Assembly (NCBI GenBank): GCA_900318065.1
Contig: ONIY01000035.1
Coordinates: forward strand, 1 to 54,250
Reading direction: 5' to 3'
DNA length: 54,250 nt
Source: an uncultured Prevotellaceae bacterium
GTDB lineage: Bacteria; Bacteroidota; Bacteroidia; Bacteroidales; Muribaculaceae
The notes under the pieces are model-generated. The model was not told the origin of the DNA. It ran no database searches and was given only the letters and a program-made list of their open reading frames with translations. Made by a program: the position numbers and the translations under genes. This document shows positions 43,901 through 51,136 of this stretch, piece after piece. Numbering within the stretch: the first letter of the stretch is position 1; each line of letters begins with the position of its first letter.

Positions 43901-43944
43901 ATATCATCAAAGTCAATGGCAATAAAAATAAAATATTAATCTAA
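40909..43944 (+). CDS. large BspA-like leucine-rich repeat surface protein
   Basis: A 1011-aa exported protein with a signal peptide (MKRSITLTLLMLTIAATTWA) and about 30 LRR_5 repeats of the BspA type (IPNSVTxIGxxAFxxCxxL). Longer interruptions (for example NVMWNAKSC, SITFGNSVEKIP) recur between blocks. The end (IVVYDLNGKIIYQG, then HGIYIIKVNG) is a beta-rich tail like those that attach Bacteroidales surface proteins. Three 72-bp units at 42721-42936 are almost identical. Base composition is strongly AT-rich. It overlaps the P-loop gene by 4 bp. Confidence 0.9.
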   Translation: MKRSITLTLLMLTIAATTWAYDFKVNGLCFNKNSDGNSVAVTYEKTDNPRYYNLSGTLTIPSNVTYSGKTYLVTTIGENAFSGCTNITSVTIPNSVTTIGKYAFSSCNGLTYVDIPNSIALIGKFAFSNCSNLNTVFWKAKSCENNNLSSPFNGSNSIKTFYFENSVEKIPAYICQGLPELSSINISNSVKFIGMRAFSGCSSITGTLNIPSSVIEIGSYAFYECSGLSGTLTIPNSVIEIGSCAFFDCSGLSGTLAIPISVNEIGFQAFTGCSGVSSIYVNPNNSKYDSRDDCNALIESASNTLILGCKNTVIPNSITKISDYAFRQCIGLKSITIPNSVLSIGSWAFANCRNLSSITVGNSLESIGENAFTNCYNLKNVMWNAKSCSDFDGSSRPFNGINSINSITFGNSVEKIPDYLCYGLIGLKSITIGTSVAYIGYDSFHYCPGIGSINIDSSNVNYDSRDNCNAIIETASNTLIIGCKNTVVPNTVKKIYSCAFEGCTGLTCITIPESVTKVGTMAFYNCSNLNNVYWNAKSCDDLENTYAFYDLNNITSFTFGNSVERIPANLCRGLTGLTTISLPSSIKTIGDYAFFNCSGAKGSLTIPNSTTVIGSGAFSGCSGLTGSLTIPNSTTVIGSGAFSGCSGLTGSLIIPNSTTVIGSGAFSGCSGLTGSLTIPTSIIEINGYVFNNCSGLTSISIPSSVTSIGNYAFSGCTGLKGALDIPNSIKEIGDYAFANCSGIPSVSISNSVINIGSGVFMGCTNLKKVNWDIKTCEDFSNTSYSTRLSPFLDLSSITSFTFGNSVEIIPAYLCSGLNGLTSITLPTSIKTIGSYAFSGCSSLTEVIIPNSVNNIGWGAFYGCANMISLSIPNSVTLINAYAFEQCGCLNEIYCNIKIPLRGYYLFDDAIIPSCTLYVPVGSGNAYHNAEVWKDFNIVEYDFDAINTIITNDINIEVDGLNIVIKGVEKPKIVVYDLNGKIIYQGSQTIFPVPQHGIYIIKVNGNKNKILI
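42721..42936 (+). repeat. three near-identical 72-bp units in the LRR gene
   Basis: Units begin at 42721, 42793 and 42865. Copies 1 and 2 are identical and copy 3 differs by a single base (ATTATCCC in place of ACTATCCC). Each encodes one 24-residue repeat (ending SGCSGLTGSL). Flanking repeats are far more diverged, so the expansion is recent. Confidence 0.93.
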
Positions 43945-43954
43945 AAAAACAATC

Positions 43955-45517
43955 ATGAAACAGAAAACTTTAATCTTTTTGGTCCTAACAGTACTGTGCA
44001 TTTCATGCTATAATGAATTAACGGCAAGAGAGAGTATTGGTACATTAGATATCTATCGCGCAAAAAAGGACCTTGTAATTCATGGAGTGATATTTAAGAA
44101 GGGTGAAATTGTTGCTTGCGACGGTGGAATTCTAAAAATAGAAAAGATGGGCTATAGCGGTGGGCTGTCTTTCACAAAGAGAAAGAATTATTACATCGTT
44201 AAGCATTGGAATCCTAATTATGGAGTGCCGAATGTTAGAATACCTGCTCAAAATATAACAAAAGAATCTTTTAAAAAGCATCTGTTATTCGTATCGGATG
44301 TTGGCGACTTCACAACTTTCGTCAGCAAGAGTGGGAAAAAAGTAAGGATATTCAAGTGCAAGCCCAATGGACATCATTTCACGGCATTTGGTGATGAAAT
44401 GATTAACGTCAATCAAAAAGACTTTTATTTGCTTTTTACTGATAGTTACTTTGTTCAACTTGAGATAAATAATGATCATTTCATGCTATATGACTATGAC
44501 CTTGATTTAGGTGATGATTTTAAGCCTGAGGGTAAAGGTGAAATTGTCCCAAATGGGGAATATAAAAATTCTTTTGAACAATGCTTTGACAAAAACGGCA
44601 ATATGCTATGTGATTTAGACATTAATGATGGAAATTTTAACGGTGAATATTATGGTGCTGCACGGCCAAACGTGATTCTGCCTATAGCCTATCTTCATGA
44701 AACAAATGAAATATTTCTTGATGGCGAGTTCTATAAGATGACCGAAAAGGATGGTCAGCCTGTAGAGAATGTAGGCGCAAACGTGAAAGACAAGCAGCTG
44801 ACTACTTCAACTGTGCCAAATAATTCAACTAATAAGTTGACCATCACCAAGAAGAAAAAAACTGGTTACCTCAAGTTCCGGGATGAACCTCAGTACATGA
44901 TTATAAATGTTGACATTGACTGGCCAGTGTCAAACAATGGCAAATCTTTGACCATTCTTCAGAAGAAGATTATCTACCAAGCCTTTGAGCGAAATACCTC
45001 CAACATTGATGACATAATTAAGAAATATTGCACTGAGCGTTCGGGAGGCAAGGTGGTTAAAACCATTCCTAAAACGGTCAAACAACAAAAAGTGCCATGG
45101 TACGAAGATGATCTCGAAGTTAAATGCACGCAAGTTGCTGGACGATTTGCCACATTCCAGATTGATGCGAACACATTCAATGGAGTTCATGGTTTGCCAA
45201 CATTGAGACGATATGTCAACTATGATATAACCAATAACAAAATAATTGAATTAAAAGACATAATCGTTAACATCAAGAACAAAGATTTCCAAGAACTACT
45301 TTCAAGCCGTATTAAAGCAACACTTAATGCCAATTTATCGGATTATAAAGATGGTAATGGTTTGAAAATTGTCGACTTCGCCCTAAGAGATGGAGGGATT
45401 GTTTTCAATTTTGAAGATGATGTGGAGGGATATATTGAAATTCAATTATCCAAAGAGAGGCTTGCTAAATTTCTGACAGAATATGGGAAAAGCATACTCC
45501 GGATAAGTAATAACTGA
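43955..45517 (+). CDS. exported protein with DUF3298-like C-terminal domain
   Basis: A 520-aa AT-rich gene 10 bp after the LRR gene and probably in the same transcript. The N-terminus is a signal peptide (MKQKTLIFLVLTVLCIS) with a cysteine that could be lipidated, though the lipobox is weak. The C-terminal third resembles DUF3298: a FNGVHGLPTLRRYVNYD segment (family pattern Y-x-G-A-H-G) followed by KIIELKDIIV and a final EDDVEGYIEIQL. A lysine-rich stretch near residue 300 (TITKKKKTG) separates it from the unknown N-terminal region. Confidence 0.7.
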   Translation: MKQKTLIFLVLTVLCISCYNELTARESIGTLDIYRAKKDLVIHGVIFKKGEIVACDGGILKIEKMGYSGGLSFTKRKNYYIVKHWNPNYGVPNVRIPAQNITKESFKKHLLFVSDVGDFTTFVSKSGKKVRIFKCKPNGHHFTAFGDEMINVNQKDFYLLFTDSYFVQLEINNDHFMLYDYDLDLGDDFKPEGKGEIVPNGEYKNSFEQCFDKNGNMLCDLDINDGNFNGEYYGAARPNVILPIAYLHETNEIFLDGEFYKMTEKDGQPVENVGANVKDKQLTTSTVPNNSTNKLTITKKKKTGYLKFRDEPQYMIINVDIDWPVSNNGKSLTILQKKIIYQAFERNTSNIDDIIKKYCTERSGGKVVKTIPKTVKQQKVPWYEDDLEVKCTQVAGRFATFQIDANTFNGVHGLPTLRRYVNYDITNNKIIELKDIIVNIKNKDFQELLSSRIKATLNANLSDYKDGNGLKIVDFALRDGGIVFNFEDDVEGYIEIQLSKERLAKFLTEYGKSILRISNN

Positions 45518-45651
45518 ATAGTAGGGCATGAATTCTAAATATCTTTATTCTTGCTATATAAGCACTTCTGTTATTAGTTGCCACATTATCAGTAGAGATT
45601 TTTAGTAATGTTCTTTAAATCGCTAATATGTGGGCTGATTTTTAATCAAAC

Positions 45652-45668
45652 TTGGCATGCATTTTGCA
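45652..45668 (+). promoter_or_regulatory. sigma-54-type -24/-12 promoter candidate
   Basis: TTGGCATG at 45652-45659, four bases, then TTGCA at 45664-45668: a complete match to the sigma-54 consensus YTGGCAYG-N4-TTGCW. It is 42 bp upstream of the DUF445 gene, and no TAnnTTTG box was seen there. Confidence 0.55.
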
Positions 45669-45710
45669 AATAAAAAAACATTGAACATCTGCAACTGAAT
45701 ATTGACAACT

Positions 45711-46622
45711 ATGATTCTTCTATACATCTCGGGGCCTGTGCTTGGGGCGATAATTGGGTATATCACTAATGATATCGCCATCAGGATGCTGTTTCGTCCA
45801 CGCAAGGCGAAGTATATCCTTGGCATTCACGTGCCATTCACCCCTGGCATTATTCCTAAGGAGAAGGACCGCATTGCCGGTGCCATTGGCGGTGCAATCA
45901 GTGATAATCTCATGAATAAAGAGGTGCTTGAGAAGACCTTGCTAAGTGACGACATGCTCGGCAAGCTAAGAACCGCCATTGACGAGTTCTTCGAGGCCCA
46001 GCTGCACAACGACGAGACACTGCAAGAGTTTGCCGCCCATTATCTCACCGATGAGGAGATTGCGGCGATGCGTGAGAGCACGTGCGACGAGATTGCCAAG
46101 CTCATCACTGCCAAACTGCGCGACCGTGCCATAGGCGCGAGCATTGCCCATGCCGCCACCCAGCATGTCATCGACAAGACACGTGCCAGTGTGGCAGGGA
46201 AAATCAAGGCCGACCGGTTGCTTGAGGTCATTGCCTCGCCCATCGAGACAAAGCTCGCCCAGCACATCAACGAAGTGCTGCATGACCAGGCGCCCAGCAT
46301 GTCGACACGCATTGTATATACCGAGAGCGACAAACTGCTGTCGATGCCCATGCGCACGCTCTTTGAGGGGCATGAGGAGCAGATGGTTCAGGCACGCGAA
46401 GGCATCGTGAGTGTGTATCGCACAATAATTAGCGAACACCTGCCCCGCATCCTTGAGAGCATAAACATCAGCAAAATAGTCGAGTCTCGCATCCAAGAGA
46501 TGGACATGGAAGAAGCCGAGCAAATCATTCTCACCGTGATGAAAAAAGAGCTCCGTGCCATCGTGTGGCTCGGCGCCCTCCTCGGCTGCATTATGGGAAC
46601 AGTCATGATGGTTGTGAACTAG
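45711..46622 (+). CDS. DUF445 family membrane protein
   Basis: A 303-aa protein with a hydrophobic helix at the N-terminus (about residues 2-22, containing GAIIGYITN) and another at the C-terminus (AIVWLGALLGCIMGTVMMV), joined by a long, mainly helical domain. This hairpin-like layout and the motifs GYITNDIAIRMLFRP and GIIPKEKDRIAGAIG define the DUF445/YheB family, whose role is unclear. The ATG at 45711 is chosen over an upstream TTG at 45702. Its promoter region has a sigma-54-type motif in place of the usual Bacteroidetes box. Confidence 0.88.
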   Translation: MILLYISGPVLGAIIGYITNDIAIRMLFRPRKAKYILGIHVPFTPGIIPKEKDRIAGAIGGAISDNLMNKEVLEKTLLSDDMLGKLRTAIDEFFEAQLHNDETLQEFAAHYLTDEEIAAMRESTCDEIAKLITAKLRDRAIGASIAHAATQHVIDKTRASVAGKIKADRLLEVIASPIETKLAQHINEVLHDQAPSMSTRIVYTESDKLLSMPMRTLFEGHEEQMVQAREGIVSVYRTIISEHLPRILESINISKIVESRIQEMDMEEAEQIILTVMKKELRAIVWLGALLGCIMGTVMMVVN

Positions 46623-46711
46623 CTAAAGAAAAACAGCAGCATCGAAGCCACGTTCCCTTCATGACGCAATTTTGCAACACCATACAACAGGGTGTTACTA
46701 ATAAATAGAAG

Positions 46712-46851
46712 AGTCCACTTGAAAAAGTCGTATTATTGTGCCGACTCAAGTTGTCAAACGATTAAGTACGATTAAAAACTATTGAATATCAACAAAATAT
46801 ATTTTGCGAAAAATGCTCAAAATTAGTGGTTTTTACTTTTTAAAGTGGACT
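46712..46851. mobile_element. MITE-like element with 17-bp terminal inverted repeats
   Basis: The ends AGTCCACTTGAAAAAGT (46712-46728) and ACTTTTTAAAGTGGACT (46835-46851) are inverted repeats with 16 of 17 matches. They enclose about 106 bp of AT-rich, non-coding DNA. Flanking TAGAAG- and TATAGAAAG-like sequences hint at, but do not prove, a target duplication. No transposase is present, so it would depend on one elsewhere. Confidence 0.6.
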
Positions 46852-46859
46852 TATAGAAA

Positions 46860-46945
46860 GTGCATCAAAAGTGGGTCGTCCCCGCAACTCCCCCTCTAAG
46901 ATAGAGGGGGAGCTTATCGCCTGAAATTAAGAGGTTTTGATGCAC
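46860..46945. repeat. nested palindromic element, copy 1
   Basis: Outer 11-bp perfect inverted repeats, GTGCATCAAAA (46860-46870) and TTTTGATGCAC (46935-46945), enclose a second perfect 11-bp hairpin, CTCCCCCTCTA (46888-46898) with TAGAGGGGGAG (46902-46912) and a 3-nt loop. A second copy of the inner hairpin, in opposite orientation, is at 48241-48261. Confidence 0.75.
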
Positions 46946-46971
46946 ATAATCACTTTAGAGACTTGATTGTG

Positions 46972-47499
46972 TTACACTATTCCATTCATCATGGCGTAGA
47001 AGGTCAGGCCTGAGACGCTTTTTATTCCTAGCTTGGTAGTGATGTTCTTGCGGTGGGTGAGGACGGTGTTGATGCTGATGCTGAGTTCCTGTGCTATTTC
47101 CTTGTTGATGCGTCCTGAGGCGATGAGTCGCAGCACCTCCACTTCTCTTGCCGAGAGTGCTGTGCTGTTGTGCTCTTCTTGCTGGTGAGTCTCGAGCATG
47201 GCGTTGAGGCTGTTGATGATATCGCTCTCCCCCACTGCCACATTGAGCGACTTCATGTCGTCGACATCAACATCGCCATGAGTGAGCACAATTGTCTTGG
47301 CCTTGCGTGGCAGGAAGAATCCCAGTTGTTCAACCAGCGTTGCCTGATCGATGAAGTAGATATCGGGCTCGACCTGTGCTGCCACATTGTCGCCAATGTG
47401 GGCATCCATGCCGAAGACGTTGCTCAGCAGGCACCGCAGTCCCAGTGCCTCGAGCGTGTCGTGGGTCAATATTATAGACTTGACACTATTCATCACCAT
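46972..47499 (-). CDS. LuxR-type HTH transcriptional regulator
   Basis: A 175-aa protein with a C-terminal GerE/LuxR helix-turn-helix (LSAREVEVLRLIASG, NKEIAQELSISINTVLTH, about residues 113-158). The N-terminal part looks like a receiver fold (IYFID at the position of the phospho-acceptor) but lacks the usual pattern of acidic residues, so phosphorylation is doubtful. It overlaps the hemerythrin-like gene by 14 bp, making an obvious two-gene unit in which the partner may supply the signal. Confidence 0.85.
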   Translation of the reverse strand: MVMNSVKSIILTHDTLEALGLRCLLSNVFGMDAHIGDNVAAQVEPDIYFIDQATLVEQLGFFLPRKAKTIVLTHGDVDVDDMKSLNVAVGESDIINSLNAMLETHQQEEHNSTALSAREVEVLRLIASGRINKEIAQELSISINTVLTHRKNITTKLGIKSVSGLTFYAMMNGIV

Positions 47500-48178
47500 T
47501 GCTGAGTGCCTGCGATATGGGTCGCAAGATGCGGTTGCGGATGCGGTTGTTTTGCCTTATATCCTTCTTGAGCGAGAGGACAGCGACCACCACGGCATAG
47601 CCCAGGTTGTGGTCGTAGTCGCCCTTGAGGTGGACGATGAGAATGTTGATGAGGTCGTCGATTTTGTCCTCGATAACGTCGGCTGGCACATCGTCGCCAC
47701 TGGCTGCACGAGCCACATTGCAGCGTGCTTCATTCTCGCTGTTGCACACCTGCGGGAACCACTGCTCGCGGTCGCTGTTGATGCGCTGCATGAGTTCGCT
47801 CTTCATCTCGTCGAAGAACTGTCGCATGAGCACCAGGTTATTGTTGTGGGATGGGGCGCGACTAATCAGGAACGAGAAATGCCGCTCAATGTTGGGCAGC
47901 ACGTTCTGCACATAGTAGTCGTTGGTCTTGCTCAGGTAGTCGACAATCTCGGCAACGCTGAACTGTTCCAGCGCCTCCTGCGGGAAATAGTTCTCGTTGA
48001 TATAGGTGTTGAGAATCGTGGTGAAAAACTTGATGTCGATGCCATGCGTGCGGCAAGCGTCGGCCACAGTGGCGTCGCCCACTCCCAGCGCTATCCCAAA
48101 GCGGTCGAGTACTGTGATTGTGGAAGCGTCGTGAAGAATTATCTCACTGAGTTTAGAGTCGCTGTTGATTAATGCCAT
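47486..48178 (-). CDS. hemerythrin-like protein related to RIC/ScdA (iron-sulfur repair)
   Basis: A 230-aa helical protein. The N-terminus (TITVLDRFGIALGVGDATVADAC) aligns with the DUF542 domain of RIC/ScdA di-iron proteins, but the usual cysteine pair of GIDFCCGG is replaced by GIALGVGD. The rest has histidine/glutamate positions expected for a hemerythrin-like four-helix bundle (NIERHFSFLI, HNNNLVLM, HLKGDYDHN). It probably senses or handles O2, NO or iron; it is coupled by overlap to the LuxR-type regulator, suggesting a sensor role. Confidence 0.75.
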   Translation of the reverse strand: MALINSDSKLSEIILHDASTITVLDRFGIALGVGDATVADACRTHGIDIKFFTTILNTYINENYFPQEALEQFSVAEIVDYLSKTNDYYVQNVLPNIERHFSFLISRAPSHNNNLVLMRQFFDEMKSELMQRINSDREQWFPQVCNSENEARCNVARAASGDDVPADVIEDKIDDLINILIVHLKGDYDHNLGYAVVVAVLSLKKDIRQNNRIRNRILRPISQALSNGDE

Positions 48179-48240
48179 GATGATATTAGATCACTACGAT
48201 AATGCTTTTGAAGGGTGTAATCAGCTCATACTCCCCCCTG

Positions 48241-48261
48241 CCCCCTCTATCTTAGAGGGGG
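48241..48261. repeat. palindromic element, copy 2 (inner hairpin only)
   Basis: CCCCCTCTA (48241-48249) and TAGAGGGGG (48253-48261), loop TCT, the reverse complement of the loop in copy 1 at 46888-46912. The two copies bracket the LuxR/hemerythrin gene pair. The outer GTGCATCAAAA arms are absent here. Confidence 0.75.
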
Positions 48262-48323
48262 AGCTGGTTACATAATATTTTTTACTGTGCACGCTCATTT
48301 ACCTAACTATATATACACCTGAG

Positions 48324-48869
48324 TTAGATTATGATACTATTGCAAGTGACAATGTGCTGGGCTGGGATGTCGTGAGGCTCGGTGGGGATTAATGCGTCGG
48401 TCACCAGCTGGCAATCGAAGCACACCGCAATGGTGGTGGCGCTGGTGCGTGCCAGGAAGCGGTCGTAATAGCCCTTGCCACGTCCACAGCGGTTGCCAGC
48501 GAGGTCGAAAGCCACACCCGGCACGATGATCAGGTCGAGAATCGCAGGGTCGACCACGTCGCCCGAGGTAGGCTCCAATATATTGAAGCTGCCCTGCTTG
48601 AGAGTTCCCGGCTCATATTTTATCACCTCGATGTCGTCGCCGCTTACTCGTGGCAAATACACATTCTTCGTCTTTGCCCAGCGCTCAATGACCTGGTGAG
48701 TGGGCAACTCGTCGGGCAAAGACGAGAACAGCATCACGTTGTTGCTGTTCTTGAAGATGTCCAGTTTCTCTATATTGCCGAAGACCACCTGCGACTCGTG
48801 CTGCTTTTGCTCATCGCTGAGTTGCCGCACAAGTGCCTTGATGTTCTTGCGAAGTTCTTTCTTGTCCAT
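48324..48869 (-). CDS. 5-formyltetrahydrofolate cyclo-ligase
   Basis: Converts 5-formyl-THF to 5,10-methenyl-THF using ATP. The 181-aa protein has the family motifs: an N-terminal basic helix (KKELRKNIKAL), LPDELPT in the middle and the C-terminal signature RCGRGKGYYDRFL (about residues 127-139). It follows the C-terminal processing protease by 8 bp, so it is in the dCMP deaminase-protease-cyclo-ligase operon. Confidence 0.93.
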   Translation of the reverse strand: MDKKELRKNIKALVRQLSDEQKQHESQVVFGNIEKLDIFKNSNNVMLFSSLPDELPTHQVIERWAKTKNVYLPRVSGDDIEVIKYEPGTLKQGSFNILEPTSGDVVDPAILDLIIVPGVAFDLAGNRCGRGKGYYDRFLARTSATTIAVCFDCQLVTDALIPTEPHDIPAQHIVTCNSIII

Positions 48870-48877
48870 TAGAGAGA

Positions 48878-50512
48878 TTAGTAATTAGTGATAGGGAAAG
48901 CCGCCTTGTGCTTGTTGAGAGCCTTTAGGGCAGTCTCGATGGTCTTGTCGGTGCGGTTGACAATGGGGTAATATACACTCTTGCCAAAGATGTCGCTGGC
49001 AATGAGCGCCTTGATGACGCTGGTGATAATGTCCTGCGACTGGTGGATGTAGTGCCACCTAGCAGGCACGCCCTTGTCGGCGGCATATTTCACAAAGTCG
49101 TTGAGCAGGTCATCGTTGGCAGGCAGATTGCGCATGAGCTGCTTGTAGTCGCTCATCTTGTTGAGAGAGGCGCGACGAGCAGTGACATACTTGAGCGCAT
49201 ATTCCTGGAGCAGTCCAGCGGCAGCCACCGCGGCATAGTAGGACGAGAATCCGGTAGTGTCGCGAGGCACGAAAATGTCGGGGATGATACCGCCTCCGCC
49301 ATAGACCTTGCGGCCTGTTGTGGTCTCAAAAATCTTAGACTTGTCAATCTTGATGCTGTCCTTGCTATATAGCTCGCCATTGCTGTAGCGGTCGAGGATA
49401 TCCTTTTGATAGGCGCTCTCGCCGTTGTTATAGGGTTTCTGGATGCAGCGTCCCGAAGGCGTGTAATACTTAGCTATCGTCAGGCGAACGGCGCTCTTGT
49501 CGGGCAGGTCAAACTGCTTTTGCACCAGTCCCTTGCCAAATGAGCGGCATCCCACCACAAGTCCGCGGTCATTATCCTGAATAGCACCGGCAAAAATCTC
49601 GCTTGCGCTAGCCGAGAACTCATCGATGAGCACCACCAGCTCCTCGTCCTGGAACTGCCCTCGCCCATCGCTGTAGGCAGTAGTCTCATCGCGGCGATGA
49701 CGTCCCTTGGTGCTAACTATCAATCTGTTCTCAGGCAAGAACTCATTGACCATGATAATGGCAATGTCGAGATATCCGCCTCCATTGCCTCGCAGGTCGA
49801 CCATGAAGCGCTTGGCACCCTCGTTCTTGAGCGAGTTGAGGGCATTGACAAACTCATTGTAGGTGTTGCGTCCAAACTGCGACACCTTGACATATCCAGT
49901 GGTCTTGTCGAGCATATAGCTGGCGTCGACCGAATTCATGGGCACATCGCCACGGGTGATGACGAAGTTCAGGAGCTTATTGCTGCCATCGCGTGCTATT
50001 CCCACCTTCACCTTCGTGCCCTTAGTGCCACGCAGTTTCTCCCGCACCTTGTTGGCGTCGACTTGATTGCCGGCAAAAGTGCTGTCCTCGATAGTGACAA
50101 TCTTGTCGCCAGCCACCAGTCCTGCGCGGTCGCTGGGCCCGCCGGGAATCACCTCAACCACAACAATAGTGTCGTTCATGAGCTGGAAAGAAACACCAAT
50201 GCCCGAGAAACTACCATTGAGTTCCTCTTGAGCAGCTTTCAAGTCGGCAGCCGAGAGATAAGAGCTGTGTGGGTCGAGATTGGCAAGGATTGCCGGTATC
50301 GACATCTCTATCAAGTCCTTAGTCTTGATGCTGTCGTCGACATATTCTTGCGAAATCAGGTTCAAGATGGTGTTGAGCTTGCGGTCGCTTTGAGTGGAAT
50401 GCTGGCCATTAGAGAAAGGGTTACCCATGAAAATGCCAATAACCATGCCCCCTATCACCGAGATGGCGATAGCAAGCGGCAGCCATGCACTATAGTCTCT
50501 TTTGTTCTGCAT
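48878..50512 (-). CDS. C-terminal processing peptidase, S41 family
   Basis: A 544-aa periplasmic protease anchored by an N-terminal hydrophobic helix (about residues 10-30, PLAIAISVIGGMVIGIFMG). A PDZ domain lies at about 85-175 (FSGIGVSFQLMND, GPSDRAGLVAGDKI). The catalytic Ser/Lys dyad is in FSASASEIFAGA and RSFGKGLVQ. A long C-terminal part (GRKVYGGGGIIPD onward) is as in CtpA. It cleaves proteins from their C-termini in the envelope. The cyclo-ligase gene follows 8 bp later and dCMP deaminase precedes it. Confidence 0.94.
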   Translation of the reverse strand: MQNKRDYSAWLPLAIAISVIGGMVIGIFMGNPFSNGQHSTQSDRKLNTILNLISQEYVDDSIKTKDLIEMSIPAILANLDPHSSYLSAADLKAAQEELNGSFSGIGVSFQLMNDTIVVVEVIPGGPSDRAGLVAGDKIVTIEDSTFAGNQVDANKVREKLRGTKGTKVKVGIARDGSNKLLNFVITRGDVPMNSVDASYMLDKTTGYVKVSQFGRNTYNEFVNALNSLKNEGAKRFMVDLRGNGGGYLDIAIIMVNEFLPENRLIVSTKGRHRRDETTAYSDGRGQFQDEELVVLIDEFSASASEIFAGAIQDNDRGLVVGCRSFGKGLVQKQFDLPDKSAVRLTIAKYYTPSGRCIQKPYNNGESAYQKDILDRYSNGELYSKDSIKIDKSKIFETTTGRKVYGGGGIIPDIFVPRDTTGFSSYYAAVAAAGLLQEYALKYVTARRASLNKMSDYKQLMRNLPANDDLLNDFVKYAADKGVPARWHYIHQSQDIITSVIKALIASDIFGKSVYYPIVNRTDKTIETALKALNKHKAAFPITNY

Positions 50513-50551
50513 TATAACAACTTGAGAAAAATGATTATCAGTTGTCTTGAA

Positions 50552-50971
50552 TTAATCAATCCCTAATTGCACACATTCAATCCCAGCCCTCGTCAAGAGG
50601 TCGATACCATCGGTGAGCCTGTATATCTCATTGAAGACCACACGCTTGATACCCGACTGGATGATAAGCTTAGCACACTCGATGCAAGGCGACGAGGTGA
50701 CATAAAGAGTGGCACCCTGGCTGCTGTTGTTGCTCTGGGCAACCTTGGTGATGGCATTAGCCTCGGCATGCAGCACATAGGGCTTAGTGTGGTCGTTCTC
50801 GTCTTCACACACATTCTCAAACCCCACCGGAGTGCCATTATACCCGTCGGAAATAATCATTTTGTCCTTAACGAGCAGCGCACCCACCTGGCGGCGCTTG
50901 CAATAGGAATTCTCGGCCCAGATTTGAGCCATTCTAAGATACCTTGAGTCGAGTAGTTCTTGCTTATCCAT
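50552..50971 (-). CDS. dCMP deaminase
   Basis: Converts dCMP to dUMP for thymidylate synthesis. The 139-aa protein carries the zinc and catalytic motif HAEAN and the zinc cysteines in SSPCIECAK, plus the substrate motif SDGYNGTP. The start MDKQELLDSRYLRMAQ at 50971 is preferred to the upstream ATG at 51007, whose extra 12 residues are untypical. It is the first gene of an operon with the S41 protease (39-bp gap). Confidence 0.93.
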   Translation of the reverse strand: MDKQELLDSRYLRMAQIWAENSYCKRRQVGALLVKDKMIISDGYNGTPVGFENVCEDENDHTKPYVLHAEANAITKVAQSNNSSQGATLYVTSSPCIECAKLIIQSGIKRVVFNEIYRLTDGIDLLTRAGIECVQLGID

Positions 50972-51136
50972 GACGGACGAAAGATAAAATGCTGAATATA
51001 AACGCAATAAAACAATATTTTTCCTCTCTAAAACTACTATAAGGGGAAAACGTCTACAAAGATAAGTAAATAAAATTATTATTTAAATATAAAAAACAAT
51101 AATTCTTTCAAAAAAAATCAGCCTATCAATTACAGC

